Positions 16,320 through 24,390 are shown, counted from the stretch's first letter. The stretch is DNA of 64,000 nucleotides from DATGFK01 sp040007395 (GCA_040007395.1 JBDTVG010000011.1:1-64000), one strand, 5' to 3'. Notes: generated by a model not told the origin, from the letters alone. Made by a program: numbers and translations.

Positions 16320-16943
16320 CTAACTCACCTCTAACCGATTTTTAATCGAACTGTAACTGACACTTACGCCCATTGCTTTGGCTTTGAGCAGGGCGGCCTT
16401 GCGCCGCTTCCGATACTGCCATATGGACAAAGGTTTGTCCAGCAACCCAGTCCTGATAGCTAGGTGATTGACTGCGTTGACCTGCACCTCAAGTTCTTTA
16501 TGTTCGGAAAGCAGGCTATCCTCGTTGTCTCCTACTTTCGTTTTGTAGGTGTAAATCGCTACTGTGTCGATTACCACGCGCTCCAGAGGTGTAAATTGCG
16601 CGATTTGCGCTGGCGTGAAAAGGTCTAAGAACCAGATCGATTCCAGAAAGTGAGTGAAGCTGCCTATAGGGTGTTTTTCCGCTGGCTGGGCTGTTTGGCG
16701 TTCGATCAGTTCTTGCATTTCGATCTCTTGCTCCGGGCTAGGATCATAATCGGCCCGGTAGTCTAAGCGACGCTCTTGGTTTTGCTGTTCATTTCGGAGT
16801 GAGATCATGGTTGCTTTTAGGGCTGGATTGCCTTCTAATTCGTCGATCACCTCTTTTCGCTTCAAACAGTCTGCACAGTAATCTTGGGTAAATGGGACTT
16901 CCTGCTCGTTACAAGCCAAGCACAGTACATAGCCCTTCGTCAT
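16320..16943 (-). CDS. Zinc-ribbon protein of unknown function
   Basis: The protein has 207 residues. The N-terminal zinc ribbon has CLAC near residue 8 and CADC near residue 23. An acidic/Gln-rich linker and a helical domain (SFTHFLESIWFLDLFTPAQIAQFTPLERVVIDTVAIY) follow, with a C-terminal basic helix and a possible HTH (AMGVSVSYSSIKNRL). AGAGGG precedes the ATG. It is the first leftward gene of the inserted element. The ATG would overlap the stop of the recombinase frame in an excised circle (ATGA). Possibly a transcription regulator; not proven. Confidence 0.6.
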   Translation of the reverse strand: MTKGYVLCLACNEQEVPFTQDYCADCLKRKEVIDELEGNPALKATMISLRNEQQNQERRLDYRADYDPSPEQEIEMQELIERQTAQPAEKHPIGSFTHFLESIWFLDLFTPAQIAQFTPLERVVIDTVAIYTYKTKVGDNEDSLLSEHKELEVQVNAVNHLAIRTGLLDKPLSIWQYRKRRKAALLKAKAMGVSVSYSSIKNRLEVS

Positions 16944-17065
16944 CGGTCTACCCTCTCTACAACGGGCTGTATCGCCCGGTTATTGGCACTGCTATTCTTG
17001 GGTTTTATATGACCAGTTACGGTCAATGTAAATGGGATAAATTGCAGTCGTTTATTAAGCGAACG

Positions 17066-17070
17066 TATTG
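17066..17070 (-). other. Attachment site core, distal side
   Basis: CAATA on the minus strand matches 2947-2951. Reading the outer gene across the core joins the two halves without a frame change. Confidence 0.7.
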
Positions 17071-17267
17071 GCATTCGCCCGCACGGCGATCCCCACAATC
17101 GAGCCAGCCCACGGCGCGATCGCGTCCGTTACGCCGAGTCCTGATGCTGTCGATTGGTTCACGTCGAGCGCGACACTGGCTTGACTCGCCGCCACGTTCG
17201 GTTGGCTGAAGGCCAGAGTCGCCAGCGTGAACGAGCTAAAGATCTGCTCACTTGGTAGATTCGGCAT
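17067..17267 (-). pseudogene. 5' part of phage structural gene interrupted by the inserted element
   Basis: The gene starts at ATG 17267 (MPNLPSEQIF) with GGAGAGG upstream and reads 67 codons to the attachment core, then only TFA and a stop at 17055 inside the inserted element. The missing 83 codons are at 2696-2947. The rejoined 150-residue protein is Ala/Val/Asn-rich, contains VTDAIAPWAGSIVGIAVRANANITA and looks like a phage decoration or fibre-type protein. It lies between the capsid gene side and the connector genes. Confidence 0.85.
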
Positions 17268-17385
17268 GTGTAATCCTCTCCTTGTATCAGGCAGCACAAA
17301 ACCATATAGGCGACATAAACCTATTTATGGCTGGGTAAAAATTTTGTCGGAGGATTATTGGGGATTGTGGGGGGTATGTTCAGCA

Positions 17386-17545
17386 ATTGGACAACGCAAG
17401 CATTGTCCCTACAAATTACCGTCTGGTTGTAGGGACTGGGCTTGCCCTGTCCGATATTGGAATGGTCGGCAAATCAGCGGACAACGCAAGCATTGTCCCT
17501 ACGAAATACGGTTTGGCTGTAGGGACAGGGCTTGCCCTGTCCGCT
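17386..17545. repeat. GTAGGG palindromic repeat cluster
   Basis: Two A-type units each face a B-type unit. They lie outside the inserted element, downstream of the 66-residue gene; the interval 17268-17559 holds nothing else that I can support. Confidence 0.9.
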
Positions 17546-17559
17546 GAATGGGTCAAACC

Positions 17560-17760
17560 TTAAAGCGTAGGAACGTGCTCGTCTTCGTAGCGCTCGATCA
17601 GGATACTGATGACTTCAATCAGTGAAGCCAATGGATGCGACTCATCTTCGCCTACCGTATCGATGAACTCATCCAACAGCGTCACGAGGGTGTTGTATTC
17701 AGCTTCCGTAAGTTGAGCGCTTGATAACATCGCTTTCAATCTTTCCCGATGTGCAGGCAT
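17560..17760 (-). CDS. Small acidic helical protein, unknown
   Basis: The protein has 66 residues with a good ribosome site (AGGATGAG before the ATG). It is helical and acidic: ERLKAMLSSAQLTEAEYNTLVTLLDEFIDTV then SLIEVISILIERYEDE. It could be a small host or phage regulator or an antitoxin-like protein. No family is recognised. It lies between the capsid gene and the interrupted structural gene, with repeats on both sides. Confidence 0.6.
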   Translation of the reverse strand: MPAHRERLKAMLSSAQLTEAEYNTLVTLLDEFIDTVGEDESHPLASLIEVISILIERYEDEHVPTL

Positions 17761-17833
17761 TGCTCATCCTATTATAGAGCCGAAATATTCAATTGTTAAT
17801 GTGCAGGCCACCCTCGCGCAATCGTCTAAGGGT

Positions 17834-17905
17834 GGCAGCGCGGACAGGGCAGGCCCTGTCCCTACAAATTTACGTTATGGAGGGGACAACACCTGCCTTG
17901 TCCGT
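17834..17905. repeat. GTAGGG palindromic repeat pair (partly decayed)
   Basis: A B-type unit (with AGGCC in place of AAGCC) faces a decayed A-type unit immediately downstream of the capsid gene stop. Confidence 0.85.
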
Positions 17906-17909
17906 AGAC

Positions 17910-19727
17910 CTAGACCGTCAGATCATAAACCTCGGCGGCGCTGGTCGTGTCTTGGCTGATCAGGCAGACGCGAGCCGAGACGACCAAGCTGTACACATCC
18001 GACCACGGCAAGAACTCGACATTGGCGGTCACTTGGCGACGATAGCCGACCAGCCAGTTCGGGCGAAAGACGATAATCGCCTGACCTTTGGTGTTGTTCG
18101 CCGGAGTCGCCGTGCTGATCTTGCCCGAAGCCGCCAGCGATAGCCCCAGTTCGGCGCTGGCAAAGACTGGCACCCCTTCGATCACGCCGACCTGCCCGGT
18201 GATATTGGTGGCAGCGGGGCCAGCCTTATCCATCGTCAGGAATTCGGGCAAACCGAGTAAGGCGGCGTAGGTCATGTCATCGACAAGCCACGCGCAGTTG
18301 CGAGGTTGGGTCGCGTAAGCGCCGCCCAACAGATAGCGCGTGGCACGCAGCAAGGGCAGAGTCGGAGCGCCTGCGCCGTCTTTCTTCTGGGCGGTATTGG
18401 TGACAAGGGCGTATTTACGCAGCCCGTCGAAGGCCAAGAACTTTGTCCCGGCAGTGGGCGATTGATCGGTGTTGACGTTGGCGTTGCTGTTGACCGTATC
18501 GCCGTTCACCAGCAGATTATCGATGGCGTTCTGCATGGCGCGGATCGACTGGCGGCGATAATTTTCAACTACGGGGATCAGCGCGTCTTCGTTGAGTTCG
18601 CTCGACCATGTGACGCGCAAGGCCAGCTTCTTAGCGGTCATGGTCTGCTTGGCTGCGCCGATCTTCGTGACCGGGATCGGGCTGCTGCTAGGGTTAAGCG
18701 TGGTGCTATCGTTGGTTTCCGCGACAAAGTACACTGTCGGGTCGGTGGACTCGTAGGGCAGTTCGTAGGGATTGCTCGGCATCTCGATCATCTGGAACAG
18801 CGGCGCAACCGTGTTATCCTGACGAGTTCGCAGCCACAACTCCGCCCGCCACATATCGGGTGCCCATGCGCCACCATCGCCACTCGTCCCGACAGTGTTA
18901 ATGTCGTTGGCAGACTTGATGCCGCTTTCGCCCAAACCGCGCAGTGCATCGGGGGGCAGCACGCCGCGATCTACCGCCTTGAAGGTTTTGTCAGCCAGTT
19001 CGCGCCAGAACGTCTCGCCGGGAGTCCAGCCCTGATGGCTGTTGCCGAGAATCTCCGCCAGAAACGACATATCCGCCGCCGACAGGGCGCTGAACTTGGT
19101 CGCCCGCAGCACATCGATCCGCGACTCCTGCGGTGCAGGTAGTGTCTTGGTAGCCTTATTCATTGGTTCCAATGCTTCACCCTCTTTCACAGTTTGATCA
19201 TTTAGATCGTGTTCGAGTACGAATAACCCCAACGGCGCTGTCGATAGCCCCATCGCTTTGTAGCTGGTGGCTACCGCTGCCGCATCCGACAGCTTTTTGA
19301 TTCCGGTTTGGCGCGGTTCGGCGGGTGTCGGAGTCAGCGATCCTTCGACGATGACCCAGCGCATAATGCGTCCATCGGCGGCTTTCTGCACAAGGTTGGG
19401 CAGCGATCCGCTCGACCACGACAGCGCCCCCTTTGCCACCAAGCGCTTGATCGCATCGACGTAGCGCGAACGTTTATCCAACTGCGCTTCGCACCAGATG
19501 CCGATCTCATCGCGGCGCAAGAGATCGATCACGCCCATGATTGCGCCCTTAACCTGTGGATCTTGCCCGTGATGGTAGAGCGCCGGACGCTTATCGAAGA
19601 AGTCCAAGCCGAGATCGGTTTCGGGTGTGAAGTATTCGTCTTGCAGGTCTTTTTGGTGCGGCCCGCCGAACACCACCAGATAGCCGCCCACCCGATCTTC
19701 ACCCATTGCCTTTATGGTTGTGTCCAT
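17910..19727 (-). CDS. Fused prohead protease - major capsid protein (HK97 fold)
   Basis: The protein has about 605 residues from ATG 19727 (GAAAGGA upstream); the longer frame to 19787 would start inside a repeat. Residues about 8-150 are a U35-type protease (DRVGGYLVVFGGP, His52/His53 in LYHHG, Ser103-106 in LSWSSGS). After a linker (about 150-230) comes an HK97-type capsid protein: NTVGTSGDGGAWAPDMWRAEL, MPSNPYELPYEST, AKKLALRVTWSSELNEDALIPVVENYRRQ, CAWLVDDMTYAALLGLP, GVIEGVPVFASAELG. Fusion lets the protease process its own capsid partner. It is the capsid gene of the outer prophage; the inserted element has only the protease half as a separate gene. Confidence 0.92.
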   Translation of the reverse strand: MDTTIKAMGEDRVGGYLVVFGGPHQKDLQDEYFTPETDLGLDFFDKRPALYHHGQDPQVKGAIMGVIDLLRRDEIGIWCEAQLDKRSRYVDAIKRLVAKGALSWSSGSLPNLVQKAADGRIMRWVIVEGSLTPTPAEPRQTGIKKLSDAAAVATSYKAMGLSTAPLGLFVLEHDLNDQTVKEGEALEPMNKATKTLPAPQESRIDVLRATKFSALSAADMSFLAEILGNSHQGWTPGETFWRELADKTFKAVDRGVLPPDALRGLGESGIKSANDINTVGTSGDGGAWAPDMWRAELWLRTRQDNTVAPLFQMIEMPSNPYELPYESTDPTVYFVAETNDSTTLNPSSSPIPVTKIGAAKQTMTAKKLALRVTWSSELNEDALIPVVENYRRQSIRAMQNAIDNLLVNGDTVNSNANVNTDQSPTAGTKFLAFDGLRKYALVTNTAQKKDGAGAPTLPLLRATRYLLGGAYATQPRNCAWLVDDMTYAALLGLPEFLTMDKAGPAATNITGQVGVIEGVPVFASAELGLSLAASGKISTATPANNTKGQAIIVFRPNWLVGYRRQVTANVEFLPWSDVYSLVVSARVCLISQDTTSAAEVYDLTV

Positions 19728-19772
19728 TGGTTTCCTTTCGTCATGTGCCGACGTTTGCCGACGTTTGCCAAT

Positions 19773-19935
19773 TGGCGGACAGGGCAAGCCCTGTCCCTAC
19801 CTCGAGGCGCGATTTTGTAGGGACAATGCTTGCGTTGTCCGGTATTTTTTCGATGTTGCCAATCGGCGGACAGGGCAAGCCCTGTCCCTACAAATTACGT
19901 GGGTTATGTAGGGACAATGCCCGCGTTGTCCGGCA
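19773..19935. repeat. GTAGGG palindromic repeat cluster
   Basis: Alternating B-A-B-A palindromes fill the gap upstream of the capsid gene. The leftmost bases lie inside the artificial N-terminal extension of the capsid frame, and the rightmost unit supplies the last codons and stop of the small gene 19904-20134. Confidence 0.9.
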
Positions 19936-20134
19936 CATTAATCGATAGATCAATAATGCCTGTGCCGTTATCGGTTGAGGCCGTGTCGATGGCCTCAATT
20001 GCCGCGCTGTCACCCGCGTCTTCTATATCATCCGACTCGGTGACTCGCGTTTGCCGATACACCGCCCGATCCGCCCGTGTCGCCCGATTACTGCGGACCA
20101 CGCGCATAACGGGTTTCGCTGCGCCCTCGATCAT
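19904..20134 (-). CDS. Small acidic phage protein ending in a repeat
   Basis: The protein has about 76 residues from the ATG at 20134, which has GGAGGTGGG upstream; the longer frame is unlikely. It begins MIEGAAKPVMRVVRSNR and turns acidic (ESDDIEDAGDSAAIEAIDTASTDN). The final residues PDNAGIVPT and the stop are encoded by an A-type palindromic repeat, so the original C-terminus has been replaced. It lies between a coiled-coil gene and the capsid gene; function unknown. Confidence 0.55.
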   Translation of the reverse strand: MIEGAAKPVMRVVRSNRATRADRAVYRQTRVTESDDIEDAGDSAAIEAIDTASTDNGTGIIDLSINVPDNAGIVPT

Positions 20135-20459
20135 TGCCCACCTCCGCTCGGATACGTGCTTCGGCGCTGGCGACTTCGACTCGTATTTCGTCGCGCAGCC
20201 GAGTCTCAGCGTCGCGCAGATCCGCATCTTCTTTTTGCTGAACCACGACCAGCGCTAACTGTGTTTCGGCGCGTAGCAAATCCGTTGCCAACTTGAGCGC
20301 GACGGCGGTTTGCGTTTCTGCCAGCGTCACCGCGACCAATAGCCGTACTTGCAGCGCCGCGATCTGTAGGGTTGTCCAGACCTGCACTTGCAGCAGGAGG
20401 TTCTGCGCCCAATTTTGCAGAATCGGGGCTAGCCAATGTCGTCCTCGGCCTTTGCTCAT
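20088..20459 (-). CDS. Coiled-coil phage protein, unknown
   Basis: The protein has about 123 residues from ATG 20459 (AAGGAG upstream). After MSKGRGRHWLAPILQNW the rest is a continuous heptad-rich helix (LLRAETQLALVVVQQKEDADLRDAETRLRDEIRVEVASAEARIRAE). It overlaps the next gene start at 20134. It lies between portal and capsid genes, where scaffold or head-assembly helpers are often found; that role is an inference. Confidence 0.55.
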   Translation of the reverse strand: MSKGRGRHWLAPILQNWAQNLLLQVQVWTTLQIAALQVRLLVAVTLAETQTAVALKLATDLLRAETQLALVVVQQKEDADLRDAETRLRDEIRVEVASAEARIRAEVGNDRGRSETRYARGPQ

Positions 20460-20487
20460 GGATTGTGATGCTCCTTGCTTCAAACAA

Positions 20488-20595
20488 TTGACCCCTAACC
20501 CCCAGCCCCTTCCCCCGCAAGCGATGGAAGGGGAGCAAACGCCAGTGTATTGAAGTCCCTCCTCGCGTGCGGGGAGGGATTTAGGGTGGGGTCAA
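20488..20595 (-). repeat. TTGACCCC/GGGGTCAA MITE-like element (orientation 1)
   Basis: This element of about 108 bp begins TTGACCCCTAACCCCCAG and ends GGATTTAGGGTGGGGTCAA; the first and last eight bases are inverted repeats. The same family occurs at 23626-23730 in opposite orientation. The portal stop codon lies in its GTCAA end. Confidence 0.9.
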
Positions 20596-21917
20596 CCCCC
20601 CGCGCCACCATCGCCCGCCCCGTCCAATGAGGTATCGCCGCCATCGGTAGACGCGCCCTGTGCTGCTGGCGTTATCGTCGATCCACCTGATGCGCCCGAT
20701 GCGCCCTGTTTGGCTTCGGCGGCGATCAGTGCGGCGGGTTTATCGCCCCACGCGACAGGCCCCAAGCTGAAATATTTGGCACGCATTTCGTTGACCGAAA
20801 GAAACTGACTGGCACTGAAAATCTCGCGGCGTTCCGCCAAGCGATCCTTGAGCCGGATGTCTACAGGTTCCACGATCAGGTCATCGCCCCAATACGGGCA
20901 AAGGTCTGTGGTGAGCTTGCTGGCAACGGCGACCATACCGGGCCACACCGTATCGCGGGTAAAGGCTTCGTTGGCGACGGTGGCATTAGCGCGAGTGCTG
21001 CTTTTATCCAGCAGCCCCGGCGGAATCCCGAAGATTTGGTAAATCTCGTCGCGGTTGAACAGCCGCCCACTCTCGAATTCCATGTCGCGATGCGAGAGGC
21101 CAAGCTCCTGCCACTGCACGGCGCTACCGCGAATGAAGGCCGTTTTGCGCTGCGTGCCGCCGTAGCTCTCGCGAAACTCGTTCTGGATGCGCTCGAAGTC
21201 CTGATCGCTCACCGGGTCTTTGATGCTGACCAATCCGGCTGGCACGGCTTTATCCTTGCCAAAATAGTTGTAGTTGTACTGCTCCATCGCCAGATCCGCC
21301 TGAATACCGAGCGCCGCCGCCTGCATTCGCGATAGCCCGTAATAGTCATCCAGCGGATTGAACAGCTTGAAGTGAACGACTTCCTTTGCCGAAAGCGGAA
21401 CTTGCACGCCATCGACTTCGTACAGGTAGCCGCCTAGCAAATTCTCGCTGCTGTGACCCGGCACCACGCGCACCCGATCAGGCCGCAGCACGATTAGCTC
21501 AGTCGGTTGTCCAGTTTCTGCGCCGTTCAGGAACCAATAGCAGTTCCCGGAAATCTCACGATAGCCGTAGGTCATCTCCAAGAACTCGAACTGCGACTGC
21601 CACTGATTCGGCTTCCGCAAGAGCTGCTCCAGCGGATGATTCATCACATCGCGTTTGCTCTCGCCCACGACCTGCTGCACCTTCAGTTCGACCAACGCTT
21701 GCGTCGTGGCGATCTTGTTGACGGCGATGTACACCCAAGGCGAGCGCGTGTAATAGTCGGCCTGTTGCCGGAAGCGGCTCAGATCGCTCCATGCGGTGTT
21801 GTTGATGCCACTGCTGCCATAGTTCGCCCGGATGATTTGAGCGAACTGCGTTTTGTAGGCAAAGCGTGTCGCCGCACTGCGCAGCACGCGCATCGCGTTA
21901 TCGAGTGAATGGTTCAT
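20592..21917 (-). CDS. Phage portal protein
   Basis: The protein has about 441 residues from ATG 21917 (GAAAGGA upstream); the 44 codons further upstream are repeat-derived. It has typical HK97-family portal segments: YTRSPWVYIAVNKIATT, LLRKPNQWQSQFEFLEMTYGYREISGNCYWFL, KEVVHFKLFNPLDDYYGLSRMQAAALGI, GDEIYQIFGIPPGLLDKSSTRANA-like FGIPPGLL and FTRDTVWPGMVAVASKLTTDL. The ring-shaped product would form the DNA channel of the head. The tail is Gly/Ala/Ser-rich and ends GGAGG with a TGA supplied by the adjoining MITE. It belongs to the outer prophage. Confidence 0.93.
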   Translation of the reverse strand: MNHSLDNAMRVLRSAATRFAYKTQFAQIIRANYGSSGINNTAWSDLSRFRQQADYYTRSPWVYIAVNKIATTQALVELKVQQVVGESKRDVMNHPLEQLLRKPNQWQSQFEFLEMTYGYREISGNCYWFLNGAETGQPTELIVLRPDRVRVVPGHSSENLLGGYLYEVDGVQVPLSAKEVVHFKLFNPLDDYYGLSRMQAAALGIQADLAMEQYNYNYFGKDKAVPAGLVSIKDPVSDQDFERIQNEFRESYGGTQRKTAFIRGSAVQWQELGLSHRDMEFESGRLFNRDEIYQIFGIPPGLLDKSSTRANATVANEAFTRDTVWPGMVAVASKLTTDLCPYWGDDLIVEPVDIRLKDRLAERREIFSASQFLSVNEMRAKYFSLGPVAWGDKPAALIAAEAKQGASGASGGSTITPAAQGASTDGGDTSLDGAGDGGAGG

Positions 21918-21942
21918 GGACACGATCCTTTCCACACCATAT

Positions 21943-22205
21943 ACCGGACACGGCAGTGCCGTGTCCCTACGTCCAAACCGTGTTATGTAGGGACAATGCT
22001 TGCGTTGTCCGGCATTCTTGCGACGATTGGCAATCGGCGGACAGGGCAAGCCCTGTCGCTACAATTCAAGGCGTGTTATGTAGGGACAATACTTGCGTTG
22101 TCCGCGCCCGTATCAATCCACCAACCAACGCCGGACAGGGCAAGCCCTGTCTCTACATTCAAGGCGCGTTTCGTAGGGACACGGCAGTGCCGTGTCCGAT
22201 GATTT
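21943..22205. repeat. GTAGGG palindromic repeat cluster
   Basis: Five or more palindromes alternate, including a CACGGCAGTGCCGTG variant at each end of the cluster, between the terminase and portal genes. The terminase stop lies in TAGGG at its edge. Confidence 0.9.
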
Positions 22206-22214
22206 GTTTAATCC

Positions 22215-23594
22215 CTACACGAATCCCATAATCTTCCGGCTTGACCGCACCGCCACATAGCGTGCCAGCGCCAGCGCATCGGCTTTATCGGTTGAGCGCC
22301 CGATCCGCGCCCGCATTTCGTCCTTGCTCTCGATCTTGATGTGACCGCTGCTGGTGTAGCTCCATGTTGGCGCAGTCAGATCGCCTGTGAGAATGTCGTC
22401 GGGCGGGATAGCTAGCAGCACATCGCCACTCGGATCGAGCGCATCGCGCAGCATCCACCACAGCGCCGAACGCAAATTGACGAAGCCTTGCTGACCGCTG
22501 CTATCGTGCATGTCTGTCGCGTTGGCGACATTGACGGGCGTGGCAGAGTAGCCCTGTTCGTGCAGCCGATCATAGACTCCTGCACCGACCCCGATCACGT
22601 CTACGCCGATGGGCGTTTGCTTGTCCACCAGTGCGATCACGCGGCCTACGGTTTGCATGGTGTCTTGCCGCGAATAGGTATCGATGCGCTCACACACATT
22701 GCCGACCAGCCGCGCAATGGCGGTCTTGTCTGTGCCTTTGTAAGCTGGATCGACCCCATAGCACACGCGCCCTTCGCCTGTGCCGCCGCATTCGTCCCAA
22801 CGCCGATTGGCCTGTTCGACCCACGACAACGGGATCACGCCTTCCTCGTCCGAGTCCGCGAATTCGCCCAGCACGCGATTTTGATAGACGGCGCTGGTTT
22901 CGCCCCACTGCGCTTGGCGCTGGTCTGCCCACCTGCGGCTGATGCGTCCGGCGGCAATCGATTCTTCGAGCGTGACGTGGATGGCGTGCCAATCGTCAAA
23001 GCCCGGTTTGTGCGACGAGATTTCATAGAAGCGCCCCGATGGTGTCCCCGGCGTACTAATCGCCAGCGCGAACGCCTGAAAGCCCGTATCCTCGCCCGCC
23101 GCCGAAAATGCCCCTTCTGCCGCGTCCCAAATATCATTCGGGATGGCCTTGGCTTCATCCAGCACAAAGGTCACGGTACTCGCGTGCGCCCCTTCGATCA
23201 GCGCGGGATTATCCGAGGCGACGGCGAAGGCTTCCTTGTTCTCCAATTTGATGAACAGATCGAAGATTTCCTTGCCGCGCCGCACCTGCAAGCCCACTTT
23301 CTCCCAATCGGCTTTGGCTGCCCATTTGCGGATCTCTGGGAAGGTGAACTTTTCCAACTGTCGCCATGCGCCCGCCGTGACCGGAACCTTGACATCGGTA
23401 TCGAAGGCGGCAAGGCTCCACAACACCACCCACGCCGACAGCGCCGTTTTGCCGAGTCCGTGTGGGCCGCGCACCGCCACCCGCCGATACTCGACCAGCG
23501 CCTGCAAGATCGCGATCTGGTATGGGGTGGGGTCGGCGTGCAGCACGTCGCGCACAAAGCGCACAATTCCATCCCCAGTGCGGTAGTCGGTCAT
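22215..23594 (-). CDS. Terminase large subunit (outer prophage)
   Basis: This 459-residue DNA-packaging ATPase and nuclease has a canonical Walker A GPHGLGKT (residues 43-50) and Walker B TFVLDEAKA (about 142-150). The nuclease domain starts at CYGVDPAYKGTDKTAIA and continues through GVDVIGVGAGVYD to the acidic KADALALARY. It lies upstream of the portal gene, as in other HK97-like phages. No small subunit is seen next to it. It differs strongly from the inserted element's terminase. Confidence 0.93.
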   Translation of the reverse strand: MTDYRTGDGIVRFVRDVLHADPTPYQIAILQALVEYRRVAVRGPHGLGKTALSAWVVLWSLAAFDTDVKVPVTAGAWRQLEKFTFPEIRKWAAKADWEKVGLQVRRGKEIFDLFIKLENKEAFAVASDNPALIEGAHASTVTFVLDEAKAIPNDIWDAAEGAFSAAGEDTGFQAFALAISTPGTPSGRFYEISSHKPGFDDWHAIHVTLEESIAAGRISRRWADQRQAQWGETSAVYQNRVLGEFADSDEEGVIPLSWVEQANRRWDECGGTGEGRVCYGVDPAYKGTDKTAIARLVGNVCERIDTYSRQDTMQTVGRVIALVDKQTPIGVDVIGVGAGVYDRLHEQGYSATPVNVANATDMHDSSGQQGFVNLRSALWWMLRDALDPSGDVLLAIPPDDILTGDLTAPTWSYTSSGHIKIESKDEMRARIGRSTDKADALALARYVAVRSSRKIMGFV

Positions 23595-23625
23595 TCACTG
23601 CGCCCCCTATTTATTCAACAATCCA

Positions 23626-23730
23626 TTGACCCCACCCTAAATCCCTCCCCGCACGCGAGGAGGGACTTTCAGAAACGCCTGACTCCCCTTCCATCGCTTG
23701 CGGGGGAAGGGGTTGGGGGTTAGGGGTCAA
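23626..23730 (+). repeat. TTGACCCC/GGGGTCAA MITE-like element (orientation 2)
   Basis: It begins TTGACCCCACCCTAAATCC and ends GGGGGTTAGGGGTCAA, the inverse of 20488-20595. The two copies bracket the portal and terminase genes. Confidence 0.9.
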
Positions 23731-23739
23731 CCAGATCTC

Positions 23740-24180
23740 CTACGCCGCCCGCAGCCGTACCAATTCTTCCGCCAGATAGGTCGATTTGGTTTCCAATGCC
23801 GCGACCTTCGCCGTTAATTGGACGACCTCGGCGCGGGCTTGGGTGAGATGTTCGGTGGCGGTGTCAAGCTGTGCGCCCAATTCGGTTTCGCGAACTTTGC
23901 CCGCTGCTAGCGCCAGTGTCAGTTCGTCTACCTTGTTCTGCAAGCGGGCGATCTGGACGCTGTAATTTTCGCGCTGTTCGTCCAAACGCCCACGCAGCGC
24001 TGCATTCTCGATGTGCAGATCCAGATTGGCGGCTTCGAGCGTTTGGACGCGCTCGTCCAGCTTGCCGACGTTCTCAGTGGCGGCGGTGATGCGGTGCGTA
24101 ACGTGCGACATGCGGAACAGTGTCCCGACAAACACCGCCAAAAAAGTCGCCAGCAGGGCAACGAATTCTTGGGTTGGCAT
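23740..24180 (-). CDS. Membrane-anchored coiled-coil protein, putative
   Basis: The protein has 146 residues with AAAGGAG before the ATG. An N-terminal membrane segment (FVALLATFLAVFVGTLFRM) is followed by about 110 residues of coiled coil (VGKLDERVQTLEAANLDLHIENAALRGRLDEQRENY...). A spanin, holin partner or host membrane-fission factor would fit this form, but none can be proven. It is the first gene of the leftward outer-prophage operon. Confidence 0.6.
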   Translation of the reverse strand: MPTQEFVALLATFLAVFVGTLFRMSHVTHRITAATENVGKLDERVQTLEAANLDLHIENAALRGRLDEQRENYSVQIARLQNKVDELTLALAAGKVRETELGAQLDTATEHLTQARAEVVQLTAKVAALETKSTYLAEELVRLRAA

Positions 24181-24211
24181 TTTTCTCCTTTCCGCGTTTG
24201 CGATACCTATT

Positions 24212-24385
24212 TAGCGGCGGACAGGGCAAGCCCTGTCCCTAAGAAATGCCGTTTGGATTGTAGGGACAATGCTTGCGTTGTCCGGCATTTTTCTGACGAT
24301 TGCAATCGGCGGACAGGGCAGGCCCTGTCCTACATTCAAGGCGTGTTTTGTAGGGACAATGCTTGCGTTGTCCGTGTATTTGGTG
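24212..24385. repeat. GTAGGG palindromic repeat cluster
   Basis: Two B-type and two A-type units alternate. The right-hand end runs into a TGTATTTGGTGGGGTTAAC segment that is duplicated at 26251-26270. Confidence 0.9.
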
Positions 24386-24390
24386 GGGTT

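Larger units (their letters stand above)
2947..17070 (-). mobile_element. Inserted 14.1-kb serine-recombinase element (putative phage satellite or decayed prophage)
   Basis: The limits are set by the shared core CAATA (minus strand) at 2947-2951 and 17066-17070, where the flanks rejoin in frame. Contents on the minus strand, in transcription order: zinc-ribbon protein, unknown 355-aa protein, DNA-binding protein, TerS, TerL, coiled-coil protein, prohead protease, tail-type protein, winged-helix-like and unknown small proteins, membrane/HTH protein, serine recombinase; one small zinc-finger gene is on plus. No portal or major capsid gene is visible. None of the palindromic repeats that fill the flanks occurs inside, and the sequence is visibly more AT-rich, so the insertion is probably recent. 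Confidence 0.85.

Noticed and set aside
17227..17547. Plus frame rich in GQRKHCPY and CRDRACPVR strings
   Set aside because: These strings are translations of the A and B palindromes and recur in every repeat cluster; no real gene.
18306..19142. 278-codon plus frame opposite the capsid gene
   Set aside because: Shadow of a GC-rich coding strand; the minus frame has clear capsid and protease motifs.
22488..23723. 411-codon plus frame opposite the terminase
   Set aside because: Shadow frame that runs into a MITE; the terminase motifs are on the minus strand.
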